The position numbers were made by a program, and so were the translations under genes. 64,000 bases of DNA, taken from assembly GCF_001724135.1 (NCBI RefSeq), contig NZ_MEDS01000009.1, positions 1-64,000 of the forward strand, read 5' to 3'. The notes beneath the pieces are model-generated. The model did no database searches and was not told the DNA's origin. It saw only the letters and a list, made by a program, of their open reading frames with translations. Shown here one piece after another: positions 17,357-25,595 of the stretch (positions within the stretch are counted from its first letter, which is position 1; every line of letters starts with the position of its first letter). This DNA is from Comamonas sp. SCN 65-56 (lineage in GTDB: Bacteria; Pseudomonadota; Gammaproteobacteria; Burkholderiales; Burkholderiaceae_C).

Positions 17357-18559
17357 TCAGACCTTCTCCAGCACCACGGCGATGCCCTGCCCCACGCCAA
17401 TGCACATGGTGCACAGCGCGTAGCGCCCGCCCAGCTGGTGCAGCTGATTGACGGCCGTGGTCGCCAGGCGCGCGCCCGAGGCCCCGAGCGGATGGCCGAG
17501 CGCAATCGCGCCGCCCCAGGGATTGACGCGCGGATCGTCATCGGCCACGCCCAGATCGCGCAGTACCGCCAGGCCCTGCGCGGCGAAAGCCTCGTTGAGC
17601 TCGATCACGTCCATCTGGGCGATCGTCAGGCCGGTGAGCGCGAGCACCTTGCGCGTGGCTGGCGCCGGGCCAAAACCCATGATGCGCGGCGCAACCCCCG
17701 CCGTGGCCATGCCGACCACGCGGGCGCGCGGCGTCAGGCCATAGCGTTTGGCAGCTTCCTCATTGGCCAGCAGCAGGGCGCAAGCACCATCGTTCACGCC
17801 CGAGGCATTGCCGGCCGTGACCGTGCCGTCAGGACGCACCACGCCCTTGAGCCTGGCCAGGGCTTCCATGCTGGTCGCACGCGGGTGTTCGTCGGTATCG
17901 ACCACGACGGGGTCGCCCTTTTTCTGAGGAATCGTGACCGTGCAGATTTCACGCGCCAGATGGCCTGCGGCGATGGCGGCAGCCGCCTTCTGCTGGCTCG
18001 CCAGCGCCATGCGATCCTGGGCTTCGCGCTCGATCTTGAAATCCGCCGCCACGTTCTCTGCCGTCTCTGGCATGGAGTCGATGCCGTACTGCGCCTTCAT
18101 CAGCTTGTTGACGAAGCGCCAGCCGATGGTGGTGTCGTACACCGCATTGCTGCGACTGAAGGCCGATTCCGCCTTGGGCATGACAAAGGGCGAGCGGCTC
18201 ATGCTTTCCACGCCGCCAGCGATCATCACACCGGCTTCGCCGGATTTGATGGCACGTGCGGCCGTACCCACGGCGTCCAGTCCCGAACCGCACAAGCGGT
18301 TGATGGTTGCGCCAGGCACCTCGACCGGCAGGCCGGCCAAAAGCGAGGCCATGCGCGCCACATTGCGGTTGTCCTCACCCGCCTGATTGGCATTGCCGTA
18401 GAGCACGTCAGTGACGGCCTGCCAGTCCACGCCGGGGTTGCGTTGCATCAGTGCCCTGATCGGGATCGCGCCCAGGTCATCGGTGCGCACACTGCTCAAG
18501 GCACCGCCGTAACGGCCAAAGGGCGTGCGAACGGCATCACAAATAAAAGCTTCCATCAT
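17357..18559 (-). CDS. pcaF: Acetyl-CoA acyltransferase, 3-oxoadipyl-CoA thiolase type
   Basis: Thiolase-superfamily enzyme. The acyl-accepting cysteine lies in NRLCGSGLDAVG, and the C-terminal motifs GHPLGASGAR and CTMCIGVGQG provide the catalytic histidine and second cysteine. The N-terminal FICDAVRTPFGRYGGALSSVRTDDL and the PETAENVA segment resemble 3-oxoadipyl-CoA thiolases of the beta-ketoadipate and phenylacetate pathways, so the substrate could be either; no other pathway gene is adjacent. I use the first of two tandem ATGs (18559). A start at 18574 is possible. The only neighbour on the strand is the FAH-type hydrolase upstream. Confidence 0.85.
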   Translation of the reverse strand: MMEAFICDAVRTPFGRYGGALSSVRTDDLGAIPIRALMQRNPGVDWQAVTDVLYGNANQAGEDNRNVARMASLLAGLPVEVPGATINRLCGSGLDAVGTAARAIKSGEAGVMIAGGVESMSRSPFVMPKAESAFSRSNAVYDTTIGWRFVNKLMKAQYGIDSMPETAENVAADFKIEREAQDRMALASQQKAAAAIAAGHLAREICTVTIPQKKGDPVVVDTDEHPRATSMEALARLKGVVRPDGTVTAGNASGVNDGACALLLANEEAAKRYGLTPRARVVGMATAGVAPRIMGFGPAPATRKVLALTGLTIAQMDVIELNEAFAAQGLAVLRDLGVADDDPRVNPWGGAIALGHPLGASGARLATTAVNQLHQLGGRYALCTMCIGVGQGIAVVLEKV

Positions 18560-18580
18560 GGGGTTCCCCGTCATTTTGCA

Positions 18581-18634
18581 ACTAAAAAGAGAGCTGTCCG
18601 CGCTTTACTGACAAGCGCTACAGCCTGATTTGAT
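18581..18634 (+). repeat. GCGC-type palindromic intergenic repeat, copy B
   Basis: The element reads GAGAGCTGTCCGCGCTTTAC, a short spacer, then AAGCGCTACAGCCTGATTTG. Head, CGCGC/GCGC arms and the AGCCTGATTTGA tail match the copies at 26530 and 54091. It lies between the thiolase start and the stop of the FAH-type gene. Confidence 0.6.
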
Positions 18635-18644
18635 ATGTATTCTG

Positions 18645-19487
18645 TTACGCTGTGGTGATGCCATTGCGCAGCCTCCCGATGCGCTCGATCTCGACTTCCA
18701 CCAGTTCCCCGGGCTGCATGTAGCGCTTGGGCGTACGCCCGAGGCCCACGCCTGCCGGCGTTCCGGTAAAGATGATATCGCCGGGCTCCAGCGTCATCGC
18801 CTCGCTGATGGTGGCAATGATGGTCGCGACATTGAAAATCATGTCGCGCGTATTCGCCGACTGCATCACCTCGCCGTTGAGCCGCGTCGCTATCGCCAGG
18901 CCCGCGGCGCCCGGTGGCAGTTCGTCGGCGGTGACCAGAAACGGCCCCCAGGGCCCGCTGCCATCGACGTTTTTGCCCAAGGTCCATTGGGGTGAGCGGA
19001 ACTGGAATTCGCGCACCGAAATGTCGTTGCCGACGGTGTAGCCAAAAACATGCGCCAGCGCGCGCTCCTTGGGGATGCACCGGCCACCGCTGCCAATGAC
19101 CGCCACCATCTCGCCCTCGAAATCCAGCGAATCATCGCCTGCAGGGCGCTGCACATCGGCGCCGTCCGCGCCCAGGCTGGTCGCGGCACGCAGGAACAGC
19201 GTGGGGTGCCGTGGCTGCTCATAGGCGCTTTCCTTGGTGTGGTCGGCGTAATTGAGCCCGACACACACCGCCTTGCCAGGCGCGAGCACCGGCGCGAGAA
19301 AGCGCGTGCCCTCCAGTGGCAAAAGGCGTTTGGCCACTGCAGCCATGGCAGCGTATTGCTCGGTCGTTGTTGCATCGCGCAGCAAGACACCCACATCCGC
19401 ACCTGCAGTCCCAATCAGAGCCAAGGCCCCGTCGCGCAGCACCGCCGCATGCGGCAAACCATCCACGACAATCGTTGCCAACTTCAT
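18645..19487 (-). CDS. Fumarylacetoacetate hydrolase family protein
   Basis: FAH-fold enzyme of about 280 residues. The conserved core is present: VGLNYADHTKES, then the metal-binding acidic triad in DFEGEMVAVIG (with the upstream E) and YTVGNDISVREFQ, and IIFTGTPAGVGLGRTP near the end. Relatives act as 2-oxohepta-3-ene-dioate isomerases, acylpyruvases or 2,4-diketo-3-deoxysugar hydrolases, so the substrate is uncertain. The ATG at 19487 (MKLATIVVDG) was chosen over an upstream start at 19517. It precedes the thiolase on the same strand and is divergent from the DUF1841 gene. Confidence 0.88.
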   Translation of the reverse strand: MKLATIVVDGLPHAAVLRDGALALIGTAGADVGVLLRDATTTEQYAAMAAVAKRLLPLEGTRFLAPVLAPGKAVCVGLNYADHTKESAYEQPRHPTLFLRAATSLGADGADVQRPAGDDSLDFEGEMVAVIGSGGRCIPKERALAHVFGYTVGNDISVREFQFRSPQWTLGKNVDGSGPWGPFLVTADELPPGAAGLAIATRLNGEVMQSANTRDMIFNVATIIATISEAMTLEPGDIIFTGTPAGVGLGRTPKRYMQPGELVEVEIERIGRLRNGITTA

Positions 19488-19555
19488 TGCACACACCCCT
19501 GCTTGCCAAACGACCAATAATAGGCGAGCGCACCAGCCTTCGAAACCTTCGCACC

Positions 19556-19990
19556 ATGTTCAATCCCAGCCAGGCTGACGTTCGCCGTTTCTTCTGCACG
19601 GTACTTCACAAACAGAACACCGGCGCCCCCATGGAAGCCATAGAAACGCTGGCGGCGCTATGGATAGACGAACATCCCGAATACCACGCCGATCTGGCCG
19701 ACGTGGACGCGGCGCTCGCACGCAATTACGACGCAAAGCCTGGTGCCACCAACCCGTTTCTGCATCTGTCCATGCACCTCTCGATCAGCGAGCAGTGCAG
19801 CATCGACCAGCCACGCGGCATTCGCCAGGCGGTGGAGTTGCTCACGGCCCGCCTGGATTCGCTGCACGACGCGCACCACGCGGCGATGGAATGCCTGGGC
19901 AGCATGCTCTGGGAGGCGCAGCAGGCAGGACGCGCGCCCGACGGCGAGGCTTACCTCGCTTGCGTGCAGCGGCGCGCCACGCGCGACTGA
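19556..19990 (+). CDS. DUF1841 family protein
   Basis: A soluble 144-residue protein starting MFNPSQADVRRFFC. Segments such as DEHPEYHADLADVDAALARNY and NPFLHLSMHLSISEQCSIDQP match the DUF1841 family of beta- and gammaproteobacteria, for which no function is known. The histidine-rich HLSMHLS segment and the glutamates nearby look like a possible helical metal-binding core, but that is only an impression. It stands alone, divergent from the FAH-type gene with 68 bases between starts, and converges on the cytochrome c4 gene. Confidence 0.85.
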   Translation: MFNPSQADVRRFFCTVLHKQNTGAPMEAIETLAALWIDEHPEYHADLADVDAALARNYDAKPGATNPFLHLSMHLSISEQCSIDQPRGIRQAVELLTARLDSLHDAHHAAMECLGSMLWEAQQAGRAPDGEAYLACVQRRATRD

Positions 19991-20000
19991 ATCGCGCCCA

Positions 20001-20027
20001 AGAAAAAGCCCGCTCGGGGCGGGCCTT
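20001..20027 (-). terminator. Rho-independent terminator of the cytochrome c4 gene
   Basis: On the minus strand GCCCGC and GCGGGC pair across a five-base loop and are followed by TTTTTCTT. It lies about 20 bases past the cytochrome stop codon. Confidence 0.75.
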
Positions 20028-20048
20028 GGGCAGCAATCGAGCGCACCA

Positions 20049-20711
20049 TCAACGAAAGCGCGACTCCGGCACTACCTGCAACTGGCTGTCCAGCGACCCG
20101 ATGTAGTTGGCCAGTTGCCGCAGTTCCTGGTTGGTGAACTGCGCGGCAATGCCGCCCATGATGGGATTGGCGCGGCCGGAGTACGGGCCTTCCTTGGGGT
20201 TCTTGTAGGCCTTGAGCGTTACATACAGGTAATCCGCATGCTGACCCGCGATTTTGGGATAGGCGTCGTTGATCGGCTTGGAGAAATTCTCGCCATGGCA
20301 GGAGACGCAGGCGCCCTTTTGCAGCAGCAGCCCCACGGTTTCGTCCGGGGCCTTGGCCGGTTTTTCAGCCACTTCAATCTTCTTGCCATCGGCCGCGTAG
20401 TAGGCCGCCAGATTGGCCATGTCCTGATCGCTCAGCGAATCGGCAATGCTGCGCATGGTGGGGAACTTGCGCGCGCCCTTCTTGTATTCCTGCAGCGCGG
20501 CATCTATGTAGGCGGCGTTCTGGCCCGAGATCATCGGCACCTTGTAGACCTCGGGGAAGCTCGACTTGTAGCCCACGATGTTGTGGCAGCCTATGCACAT
20601 CGCGTTCTTCTGCGCGCCAGCTGCCGCATCTCCCTTCACCTCCTGGGCATAACCGGAGGCCGTCGCAAAGGCGACGATCAGACCAAATATCGTAGGCAAT
20701 GCTTTGTTCAT
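20049..20711 (-). CDS. Diheme cytochrome c4-like protein
   Basis: Periplasmic c-type cytochrome with two heme-binding motifs, CIGCH near residue 39 and CVSCH near residue 137, each in a separate class I domain with a downstream methionine ligand (in VPMISGQNAAY and NPIMGGIAAQF). A cleavable signal peptide ends about SGYAQ. The length of 220 residues and the duplicated layout fit cytochrome c4, a soluble donor to heme-copper oxidases, which agrees with the aa3 oxidase genes earlier in the window. The ATG at 20711 (MNKALPTIFG) gives a proper signal peptide; longer upstream starts do not. It is divergent from the MoxR gene. Confidence 0.9.
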   Translation of the reverse strand: MNKALPTIFGLIVAFATASGYAQEVKGDAAAGAQKNAMCIGCHNIVGYKSSFPEVYKVPMISGQNAAYIDAALQEYKKGARKFPTMRSIADSLSDQDMANLAAYYAADGKKIEVAEKPAKAPDETVGLLLQKGACVSCHGENFSKPINDAYPKIAGQHADYLYVTLKAYKNPKEGPYSGRANPIMGGIAAQFTNQELRQLANYIGSLDSQLQVVPESRFR

Positions 20712-20757
20712 TTTGCGCGCACAATCCGTGGGTTGTCTCGATGTTGACCAGCGCTCG

Positions 20758-20788
20758 ATTATAGGCAGGCACTTGTCACACATTGCAA
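20758..20788 (-). promoter_or_regulatory. Probable sigma-70 promoter of the cytochrome c4 gene
   Basis: On the minus strand a perfect TATAAT (20763-20758) lies 19 bases after TTGCAA (20788-20783), about 50 bases before the start codon. The spacer is slightly long, so the -35 choice is tentative. Confidence 0.5.
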
Positions 20789-20814
20789 GAACTCTTTCTC
20801 GCATTTTTCCTGAT

Positions 20815-21657
20815 ATGAAATTTGAAGGCTCTCCCCACTACGTCGCCACCCAGGACTTGAAGCTTGCCGTCAATGCCGCCGTGACGCTGCAGCGTCCGTT
20901 GCTGGTCAAAGGGGAGCCCGGCACCGGCAAAACCATGCTGGCCGAGGAAGTCGCGCAGGCGATGAACATGCCGCTGCTGCAATGGCACATCAAATCGACC
21001 ACCAAGGCGCAACAGGGTCTGTACGAGTACGACGCGGTGAGCCGCCTGCGTGATTCGCAGCTGGGCGACGAGCGCGTGAAGGACATCCACAACTACATCG
21101 TCAAGGGCGTGCTCTGGCAGGCCTTCACGGCCGAGCAGCCCGTGGCGCTGCTGATCGACGAGATCGACAAAGCCGACATCGAATTCCCGAACGACCTGCT
21201 GCGCGAGCTCGACCGCATGGAGTTCTACTGCTACGAGACGCGCGAGATGGTGCGCGCCAAGCACAGACCGTTGGTGTTCATCACGTCCAACAATGAAAAA
21301 GAGCTGCCGGACGCCTTCCTGCGCCGCTGCTTTTTTCACTACATCAAGTTCCCCGACGCCGAAACGATGCAGAAAATCGTCGCGGTGCATTTCCCCACGC
21401 TCAAGGGTGAGCTGCTGAACGCCGCCATGAAGTCGTTCTACGACGTGCGCGGCCTGCCCGGTCTGAAGAAAAAGCCCTCGACGAGCGAATTCCTCGACTG
21501 GCTCAAGCTGCTGCTGGCCGAGGAAATCCCGCCCGAGGCGCTGCAAAGCCAGGATGCCAAGGTCAGCGTCCCGCCCCTCATAGGCGCGCTGCTCAAGAAC
21601 GAGCAGGACGTGAGCCTGTTCGAAAAGCTCGTCTTCATGAACCAGCGCAACCGCTGA
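20815..21657 (+). CDS. MoxR-type AAA+ ATPase
   Basis: AAA+ chaperone-like ATPase of 280 residues. Walker A is GEPGTGKTMLAEE, Walker B is LLIDEIDKAD, sensor 1 lies in FITSNNEKELPDAFLRRC with an arginine finger, and FPDAETMQKIV begins the lid. MoxR ATPases work with von Willebrand factor A proteins to activate or insert cofactors in partner enzymes. Here a CoxE-like VWA gene lies 0.9 kb downstream with a small membrane-protein gene and a GNAT gene between, all on one strand with gaps of 3-18 bases. The subgroup resembles the CoxD-like ATPases next to CoxE; no carbon-monoxide dehydrogenase genes are present. Confidence 0.93.
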   Translation: MKFEGSPHYVATQDLKLAVNAAVTLQRPLLVKGEPGTGKTMLAEEVAQAMNMPLLQWHIKSTTKAQQGLYEYDAVSRLRDSQLGDERVKDIHNYIVKGVLWQAFTAEQPVALLIDEIDKADIEFPNDLLRELDRMEFYCYETREMVRAKHRPLVFITSNNEKELPDAFLRRCFFHYIKFPDAETMQKIVAVHFPTLKGELLNAAMKSFYDVRGLPGLKKKPSTSEFLDWLKLLLAEEIPPEALQSQDAKVSVPPLIGALLKNEQDVSLFEKLVFMNQRNR

Positions 21658-21661
21658 CGCC

Positions 21662-21895
21662 ATGGCGGCGATGCCCCCGGCGCTCATCCGGCCTCTGGCG
21701 CGCGGCGTTGGTTTCATCGCCGGTGCGCTGGCCGGGTATTGGCTGGCGCGCCTGCTCGGCATCGATGTGCTGCGCGACCTGCAGGGCGGCAAGGGGGTGC
21801 TGGCGGCAGCACTCATAGGCCTGGGTGGCGGCATCGGTCTGGCGGCTGCCCGTCGCTGGTGCGCGCTGCGGGGCTACGAATCATCAGGGAAGTGA
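21662..21895 (+). CDS. Small membrane protein, unrecognised
   Basis: A 77-residue frame beginning MAAMPPALIRPLARGVGFI. Two hydrophobic, glycine-rich helices are visible, near residues 14-31 (VGFIAGALAGYWLARLLG) and 45-60 (GVLAAALIGLGGGIGLAA), separated by DVLRDLQGGK, with a basic C-terminus. I do not recognise a family. Its position 4 bases after the MoxR stop and 3 bases before the GNAT start, and its sensible membrane topology, support it as a real gene in the same transcript. A start at the second methionine (21671) is possible. Confidence 0.6.
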   Translation: MAAMPPALIRPLARGVGFIAGALAGYWLARLLGIDVLRDLQGGKGVLAAALIGLGGGIGLAAARRWCALRGYESSGK

Positions 21896-21898
21896 ACC

Positions 21899-22501
21899 AT
21901 GGCCTTTGTCGAACCCGTTGTTTTGCGCGATCGCGGTCTGCGGCTGGAGCCGCTGGCGCTGACGCATGAGGCAGGCCTGGCGGCCGCGGCTGCCGATGGC
22001 GAACTCTGGCGCATTCGCGTCACCTCGGTGCCCGAGCCCGAAAGCACGCGCGCCTACATCGAAGCGGCCTTGCAAGGGCGCGAGCAGGGCACGCGTTTCG
22101 CCTTTGCCGTGATCGACGAAGCCAGCGAGCGCGTGCTGGGCAGCACCAGCTACCACGACATATTGGACGCCGTGCAGCGCGTGGAGATTGGCTACACCTG
22201 GTATGCCAAAAGCGTGCAACGCACGCATGTCAACACCACCTGCAAGCTGCTCATGATGGGCCATGCCTTCGACACCCTGCGCTGCCGCGTCGTTGGCTGG
22301 CGCACGGACAACTTCAACTTCGCCAGCCAGCGCGCCATCGAGCGCCTGGGCGCAAAGAAGGACGGCGTCATCCGCGGCCACGCACTGCGCCGCGACGGCA
22401 CCATCCGCGACACGGTGATGTACAGCATGACGGCGGGCGAGTGGCCGGAAGCACGAGCGCAATTGCTCTATTTGTTGCAGCAGCGCACGCAGACTGCATA
22501 A
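21899..22501 (+). CDS. GNAT family N-acetyltransferase (RimJ/RimL-like)
   Basis: A 200-residue acetyltransferase of the RimJ/RimL subgroup. The start LRDRGLRLEPLALTHEAGLAAAA, the central VLGSTSYHDI strand, RVEIGYTWYAKSVQRTHVNTTCKLLMM covering the acetyl-CoA pyrophosphate-binding turn, and VVGWRTDNFNFASQRAIERLGAKKDGVIRGH are typical. Such enzymes acetylate protein N-termini or small amines; the substrate is unknown. It lies between the MoxR and CoxE-like genes with tiny gaps, so it may modify a component of that system or may simply share its transcript. Confidence 0.88.
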   Translation: MAFVEPVVLRDRGLRLEPLALTHEAGLAAAAADGELWRIRVTSVPEPESTRAYIEAALQGREQGTRFAFAVIDEASERVLGSTSYHDILDAVQRVEIGYTWYAKSVQRTHVNTTCKLLMMGHAFDTLRCRVVGWRTDNFNFASQRAIERLGAKKDGVIRGHALRRDGTIRDTVMYSMTAGEWPEARAQLLYLLQQRTQTA

Positions 22502-22519
22502 GCGCTGGAGGCTGGTTTC

Positions 22520-23707
22520 ATGCTCATAGACTTCTTCTACACCCTGCGCGCCGCCAAGCTGCCGGTGTCGGTCAAGGAGTTCCTCATGCTGCTGCAGGCG
22601 CTGCAGGCGGGCGTGGTCGGGCCGTTGTCGCAGCAGTCCTGGAGCATCGACGATTTCTACCATCTGGCGCGCACGGTGCTGGTGAAGGACGAGAAGCACT
22701 ACGACAAGTTCGACCGCGCCTTTGCCGCCTACTTTCACGGCGTGGAGTTGCTGACCGACATCACCAAAGAGATCCCGGCCGACTGGCTGCGCAAGATGCT
22801 GGAGCGCGAACTCACGCCCGAGCAAAAGGCCGCGATCCAGAAAATGGGCTGGGACGAGCTGATGGAAACGCTCAAGAAGCGCCTGGAAGAACAGAAGGAG
22901 CGCCACGAAGGCGGCAGCAAATGGATAGGTACCGGCGGCACCAGCCCGTTCGGCCACGGCGGCTACAACCCGCAGGGGGTGCGCATAGGCGGCGCCGGCA
23001 AGAACCGCAGCGCGGTCAAGGTCTGGGAACAGCGGGCGTATCGCGACTACGACGACACGCAGGAGCTGGGCACGCGCAACATCAAGGTGGCGCTACGCCG
23101 TCTGCGCAAGTTCGCACGCGAGGGCAACGAGCTCGAACTGGACCTGCCTGACACCATCCGCAGTACCGCCGCCAACGCCGGCTGGCTGGATATCAAGATG
23201 GTGCCCGAGCGCCACAACAACGTGAAGGTGCTGCTCTTGATGGACGTGGGCGGCACCATGGACGACCACATCCAGCGCGTGGAGGAGCTCTTTTCGGCGG
23301 TGAAGGCCGAGCTCAAGCACCTGGAGTTCTATTACTTTCACAACTGCGTCTACGACTACCTGTGGAAGAACAACCGGCGCCGCTTCGCGGAAAAATTCCC
23401 CACCTGGGACATCATCCGCAAGTACAACAAGGACTACAAGCTGATCTTCGTCGGCGACGCGACGATGAGCCCGTATGAAATCCTGCAGCCCGGCGGCAGC
23501 GTGGAGTACAACAACGAAGAGCCCGGCGCCGAATGGCTGCAGCGCCTCAAAAACGCCTTCCCCCGGTTCGCCTGGATCAACCCGGAGCCGCAGGGCGTGT
23601 GGCAATACCGCCAGAGCATCAGCATCATTGAACAGCTCATGGGGCACCGCATGTACCCGCTCACGCTCAAGGGACTGGAAGAGGCGATGCGGCTCTTGTC
23701 AAAATAG
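22520..23707 (+). CDS. CoxE-like von Willebrand factor A domain protein
   Basis: A 395-residue partner of MoxR-type ATPases. The N-terminal half begins MLIDFFYTLRAAKLPVSVKEFL and includes a charged linker with KKRLEEQKERHEGG and a glycine-rich turn. The C-terminal half is a VWA domain: the metal-site start is degenerate, reading LLLMDVGGTMDDH in place of DxSxS, followed by FYYFHNCVYDYLWKNN and LIFVGDATMSPYEI. In carbon-monoxide dehydrogenase maturation CoxD and CoxE act together. Here the target enzyme is unknown. GGAGG lies 11 bases before the ATG. The tamA start follows after 5 bases. Confidence 0.87.
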   Translation: MLIDFFYTLRAAKLPVSVKEFLMLLQALQAGVVGPLSQQSWSIDDFYHLARTVLVKDEKHYDKFDRAFAAYFHGVELLTDITKEIPADWLRKMLERELTPEQKAAIQKMGWDELMETLKKRLEEQKERHEGGSKWIGTGGTSPFGHGGYNPQGVRIGGAGKNRSAVKVWEQRAYRDYDDTQELGTRNIKVALRRLRKFAREGNELELDLPDTIRSTAANAGWLDIKMVPERHNNVKVLLLMDVGGTMDDHIQRVEELFSAVKAELKHLEFYYFHNCVYDYLWKNNRRRFAEKFPTWDIIRKYNKDYKLIFVGDATMSPYEILQPGGSVEYNNEEPGAEWLQRLKNAFPRFAWINPEPQGVWQYRQSISIIEQLMGHRMYPLTLKGLEEAMRLLSK

Positions 23708-23712
23708 GTGGC

Positions 23713-25566
23713 ATGACGTTTTTGCGCAGGGCCGGGGCCCGCGGGTCGGCGATGCTGTTTCTGCTGCCACTGTTGCTGGGCGCGTGCAGCCTGCTGCCGC
23801 AGGCACCTCCAACCGACGAAGCCAGCACCCCGACCGCGCCACCCGCCTTCACGCTGCAGATCGATGCCAGTGACAAGATCGTGCGCGACCTGCTGCAGCA
23901 ATACCTGCAATTGCAGCGCTTTCGCGAACTGCCCGATCTCCGCGCTTCCGAGCTGGCGCGCCTGGCCAATGCGGTGCCCGACAACGCCCGCGAGCTGCTG
24001 GCCACGCTGGGCTATTTCAACCCGGTCGTTGCGGTGCACACCACCGAAGGCAAGCCGCCGGTCATCACCGTCACGGTGCAGACTGGCCCGCAGACGCGGG
24101 TGCACGGCACGCAGATCACGCTCACCAGCCCCGGCGACAGCGCGGCGCGCGCGCGCCGCGAGGCCAGGCTGCAACGCAGTTTTGCGCTGCAGGCGGGCGT
24201 GCCCTTCACGCAGTCGGCCTGGGACGACGCCAAAACCCAGGGCCTGCGCACGCTGCAGCAGCGGCGCTTCCCCGGCGCGCGCATTGCCGCAAGCCGCGCC
24301 GAGATCGATGCAGGCACCAACCAGGCCGGTTTGAGCGTGGAATACGCCAGCGGCCCGGCCTATCGCTTCGGCGCGCTGGCCATCGAAGGCGGCGAGCGCT
24401 ACGACCCCATAGGCGCGGCGCGCATCACCCGCCTGCCCGAGGGCGAGGTGTACAGCGAATCCGCACTGCTCGATGCCCAGCAACGTCTGGCGGCCAGCGG
24501 CTACTACGACAGTGTGTTCCTGACGCTGGACACCGATCATGCCGACGCACAGGCGACTGAAGTGACGGCCCCCGTCACCGCCCATGTGCGCGACGCCAAG
24601 CTGCAGAAGGCGGTCTTCGGCATCGGCTATTCGACCGACAACGGACCGCGCCTGTCGCTGGACCACACGCACAACCGTCTGCCCTGGCTGGGCTGGCGCG
24701 CGCTCAGCCAGATCCAGCTGAGCCGCAACCTCAAGAGCCTGTCCACCCAGTGGAATGGCCTGCCGCACGCAGACGGCTGGCGCTGGACCGGCGGCGCGCA
24801 GGTGCGCAGTGAAACCACCGGCAGCTTCAAGACTGACAGCACGCAGCTGCGTTTTGGCCGCAGCCAGAGCAGCGACCACATCGAGCGCAGCCAGTGGCTG
24901 CAATACGACCTGAGCCGCGCGCGCGGCACGGGCGCGCCGCCCATCGCCGCCGCATTGAGTGCGCAATGGGGCTGGACCTGGCAGGGCTTCAACAACCCCA
25001 CGGCGCCGACGCGGGGCTGGGGCCTGGCAGCGGAGCTGGGCGCCGGCAGCACGCTGCGAACGGCGCACGATCCCTTTGTGCGCGCGCTGCTGCGCTGGCA
25101 GGGCTTTGTCGGGCTGGGCCGGGTGCAGATGAACGAGCAGCTCTCGCGCGCGAGCCGTCTTTCGCTGCGCCTGCAAGGCGGTGCGGTGCTGGCGCGCAGG
25201 CAGGCGGCAATCCCGGCCACCCAGCTCTTTCTGAGCGGCGGCGACACCACCGTGCGCGGCTACGGCTGGCAAAGCATAGGCGCCCATCTGCAAGGCAACC
25301 AGATCTATGGCGGACGTTACCTGGCGGTGGCCAGCGTCGAGTGGCAGCGCCCCATCGCGCTGCGCGGCAACCTCACCGATTTCGAGAGCGCCACCTTCAT
25401 TGACATTGGCGCGGTGGGCAACAGCCCGGCCGAGATGCGCCCGCGCGTGGGCCTGGGCGCAGGCCTGCGCTGGAGGAGCCCGGTCGGCCCGCTGCAGGCG
25501 GACCTGGCCTGGGGCGTGCAAGCGCACCAACTCAAGCTGCATCTGCGGCTCGGCTTCAGCTTTTGA
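23713..25566 (+). CDS. tamA: Outer-membrane translocation and assembly protein TamA
   Basis: Omp85-family outer-membrane barrel that works with the inner-membrane protein TamB in delivering proteins or lipids to the outer membrane. The N-terminal hydrophobic segment ends LLLGACS, which looks like a lipoprotein-type or ordinary signal. POTRA-like domains cover roughly residues 50-290 (for example VRDLLQQYLQLQRFRELPD, LLATLGYFNPVV, ALLDAQQRLAASGYYD). The last 320 residues form the beta-barrel with the family motif LSGGDTTVRGYGWQSIG and end in an aromatic residue (LRLGFSF), as barrels do. The length of 617 residues is normal, and tamB follows directly. Confidence 0.93.
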   Translation: MTFLRRAGARGSAMLFLLPLLLGACSLLPQAPPTDEASTPTAPPAFTLQIDASDKIVRDLLQQYLQLQRFRELPDLRASELARLANAVPDNARELLATLGYFNPVVAVHTTEGKPPVITVTVQTGPQTRVHGTQITLTSPGDSAARARREARLQRSFALQAGVPFTQSAWDDAKTQGLRTLQQRRFPGARIAASRAEIDAGTNQAGLSVEYASGPAYRFGALAIEGGERYDPIGAARITRLPEGEVYSESALLDAQQRLAASGYYDSVFLTLDTDHADAQATEVTAPVTAHVRDAKLQKAVFGIGYSTDNGPRLSLDHTHNRLPWLGWRALSQIQLSRNLKSLSTQWNGLPHADGWRWTGGAQVRSETTGSFKTDSTQLRFGRSQSSDHIERSQWLQYDLSRARGTGAPPIAAALSAQWGWTWQGFNNPTAPTRGWGLAAELGAGSTLRTAHDPFVRALLRWQGFVGLGRVQMNEQLSRASRLSLRLQGGAVLARRQAAIPATQLFLSGGDTTVRGYGWQSIGAHLQGNQIYGGRYLAVASVEWQRPIALRGNLTDFESATFIDIGAVGNSPAEMRPRVGLGAGLRWRSPVGPLQADLAWGVQAHQLKLHLRLGFSF

Positions 25567-25595
25567 AACACCTGCCACCGCCGCAGCATTGGCCC

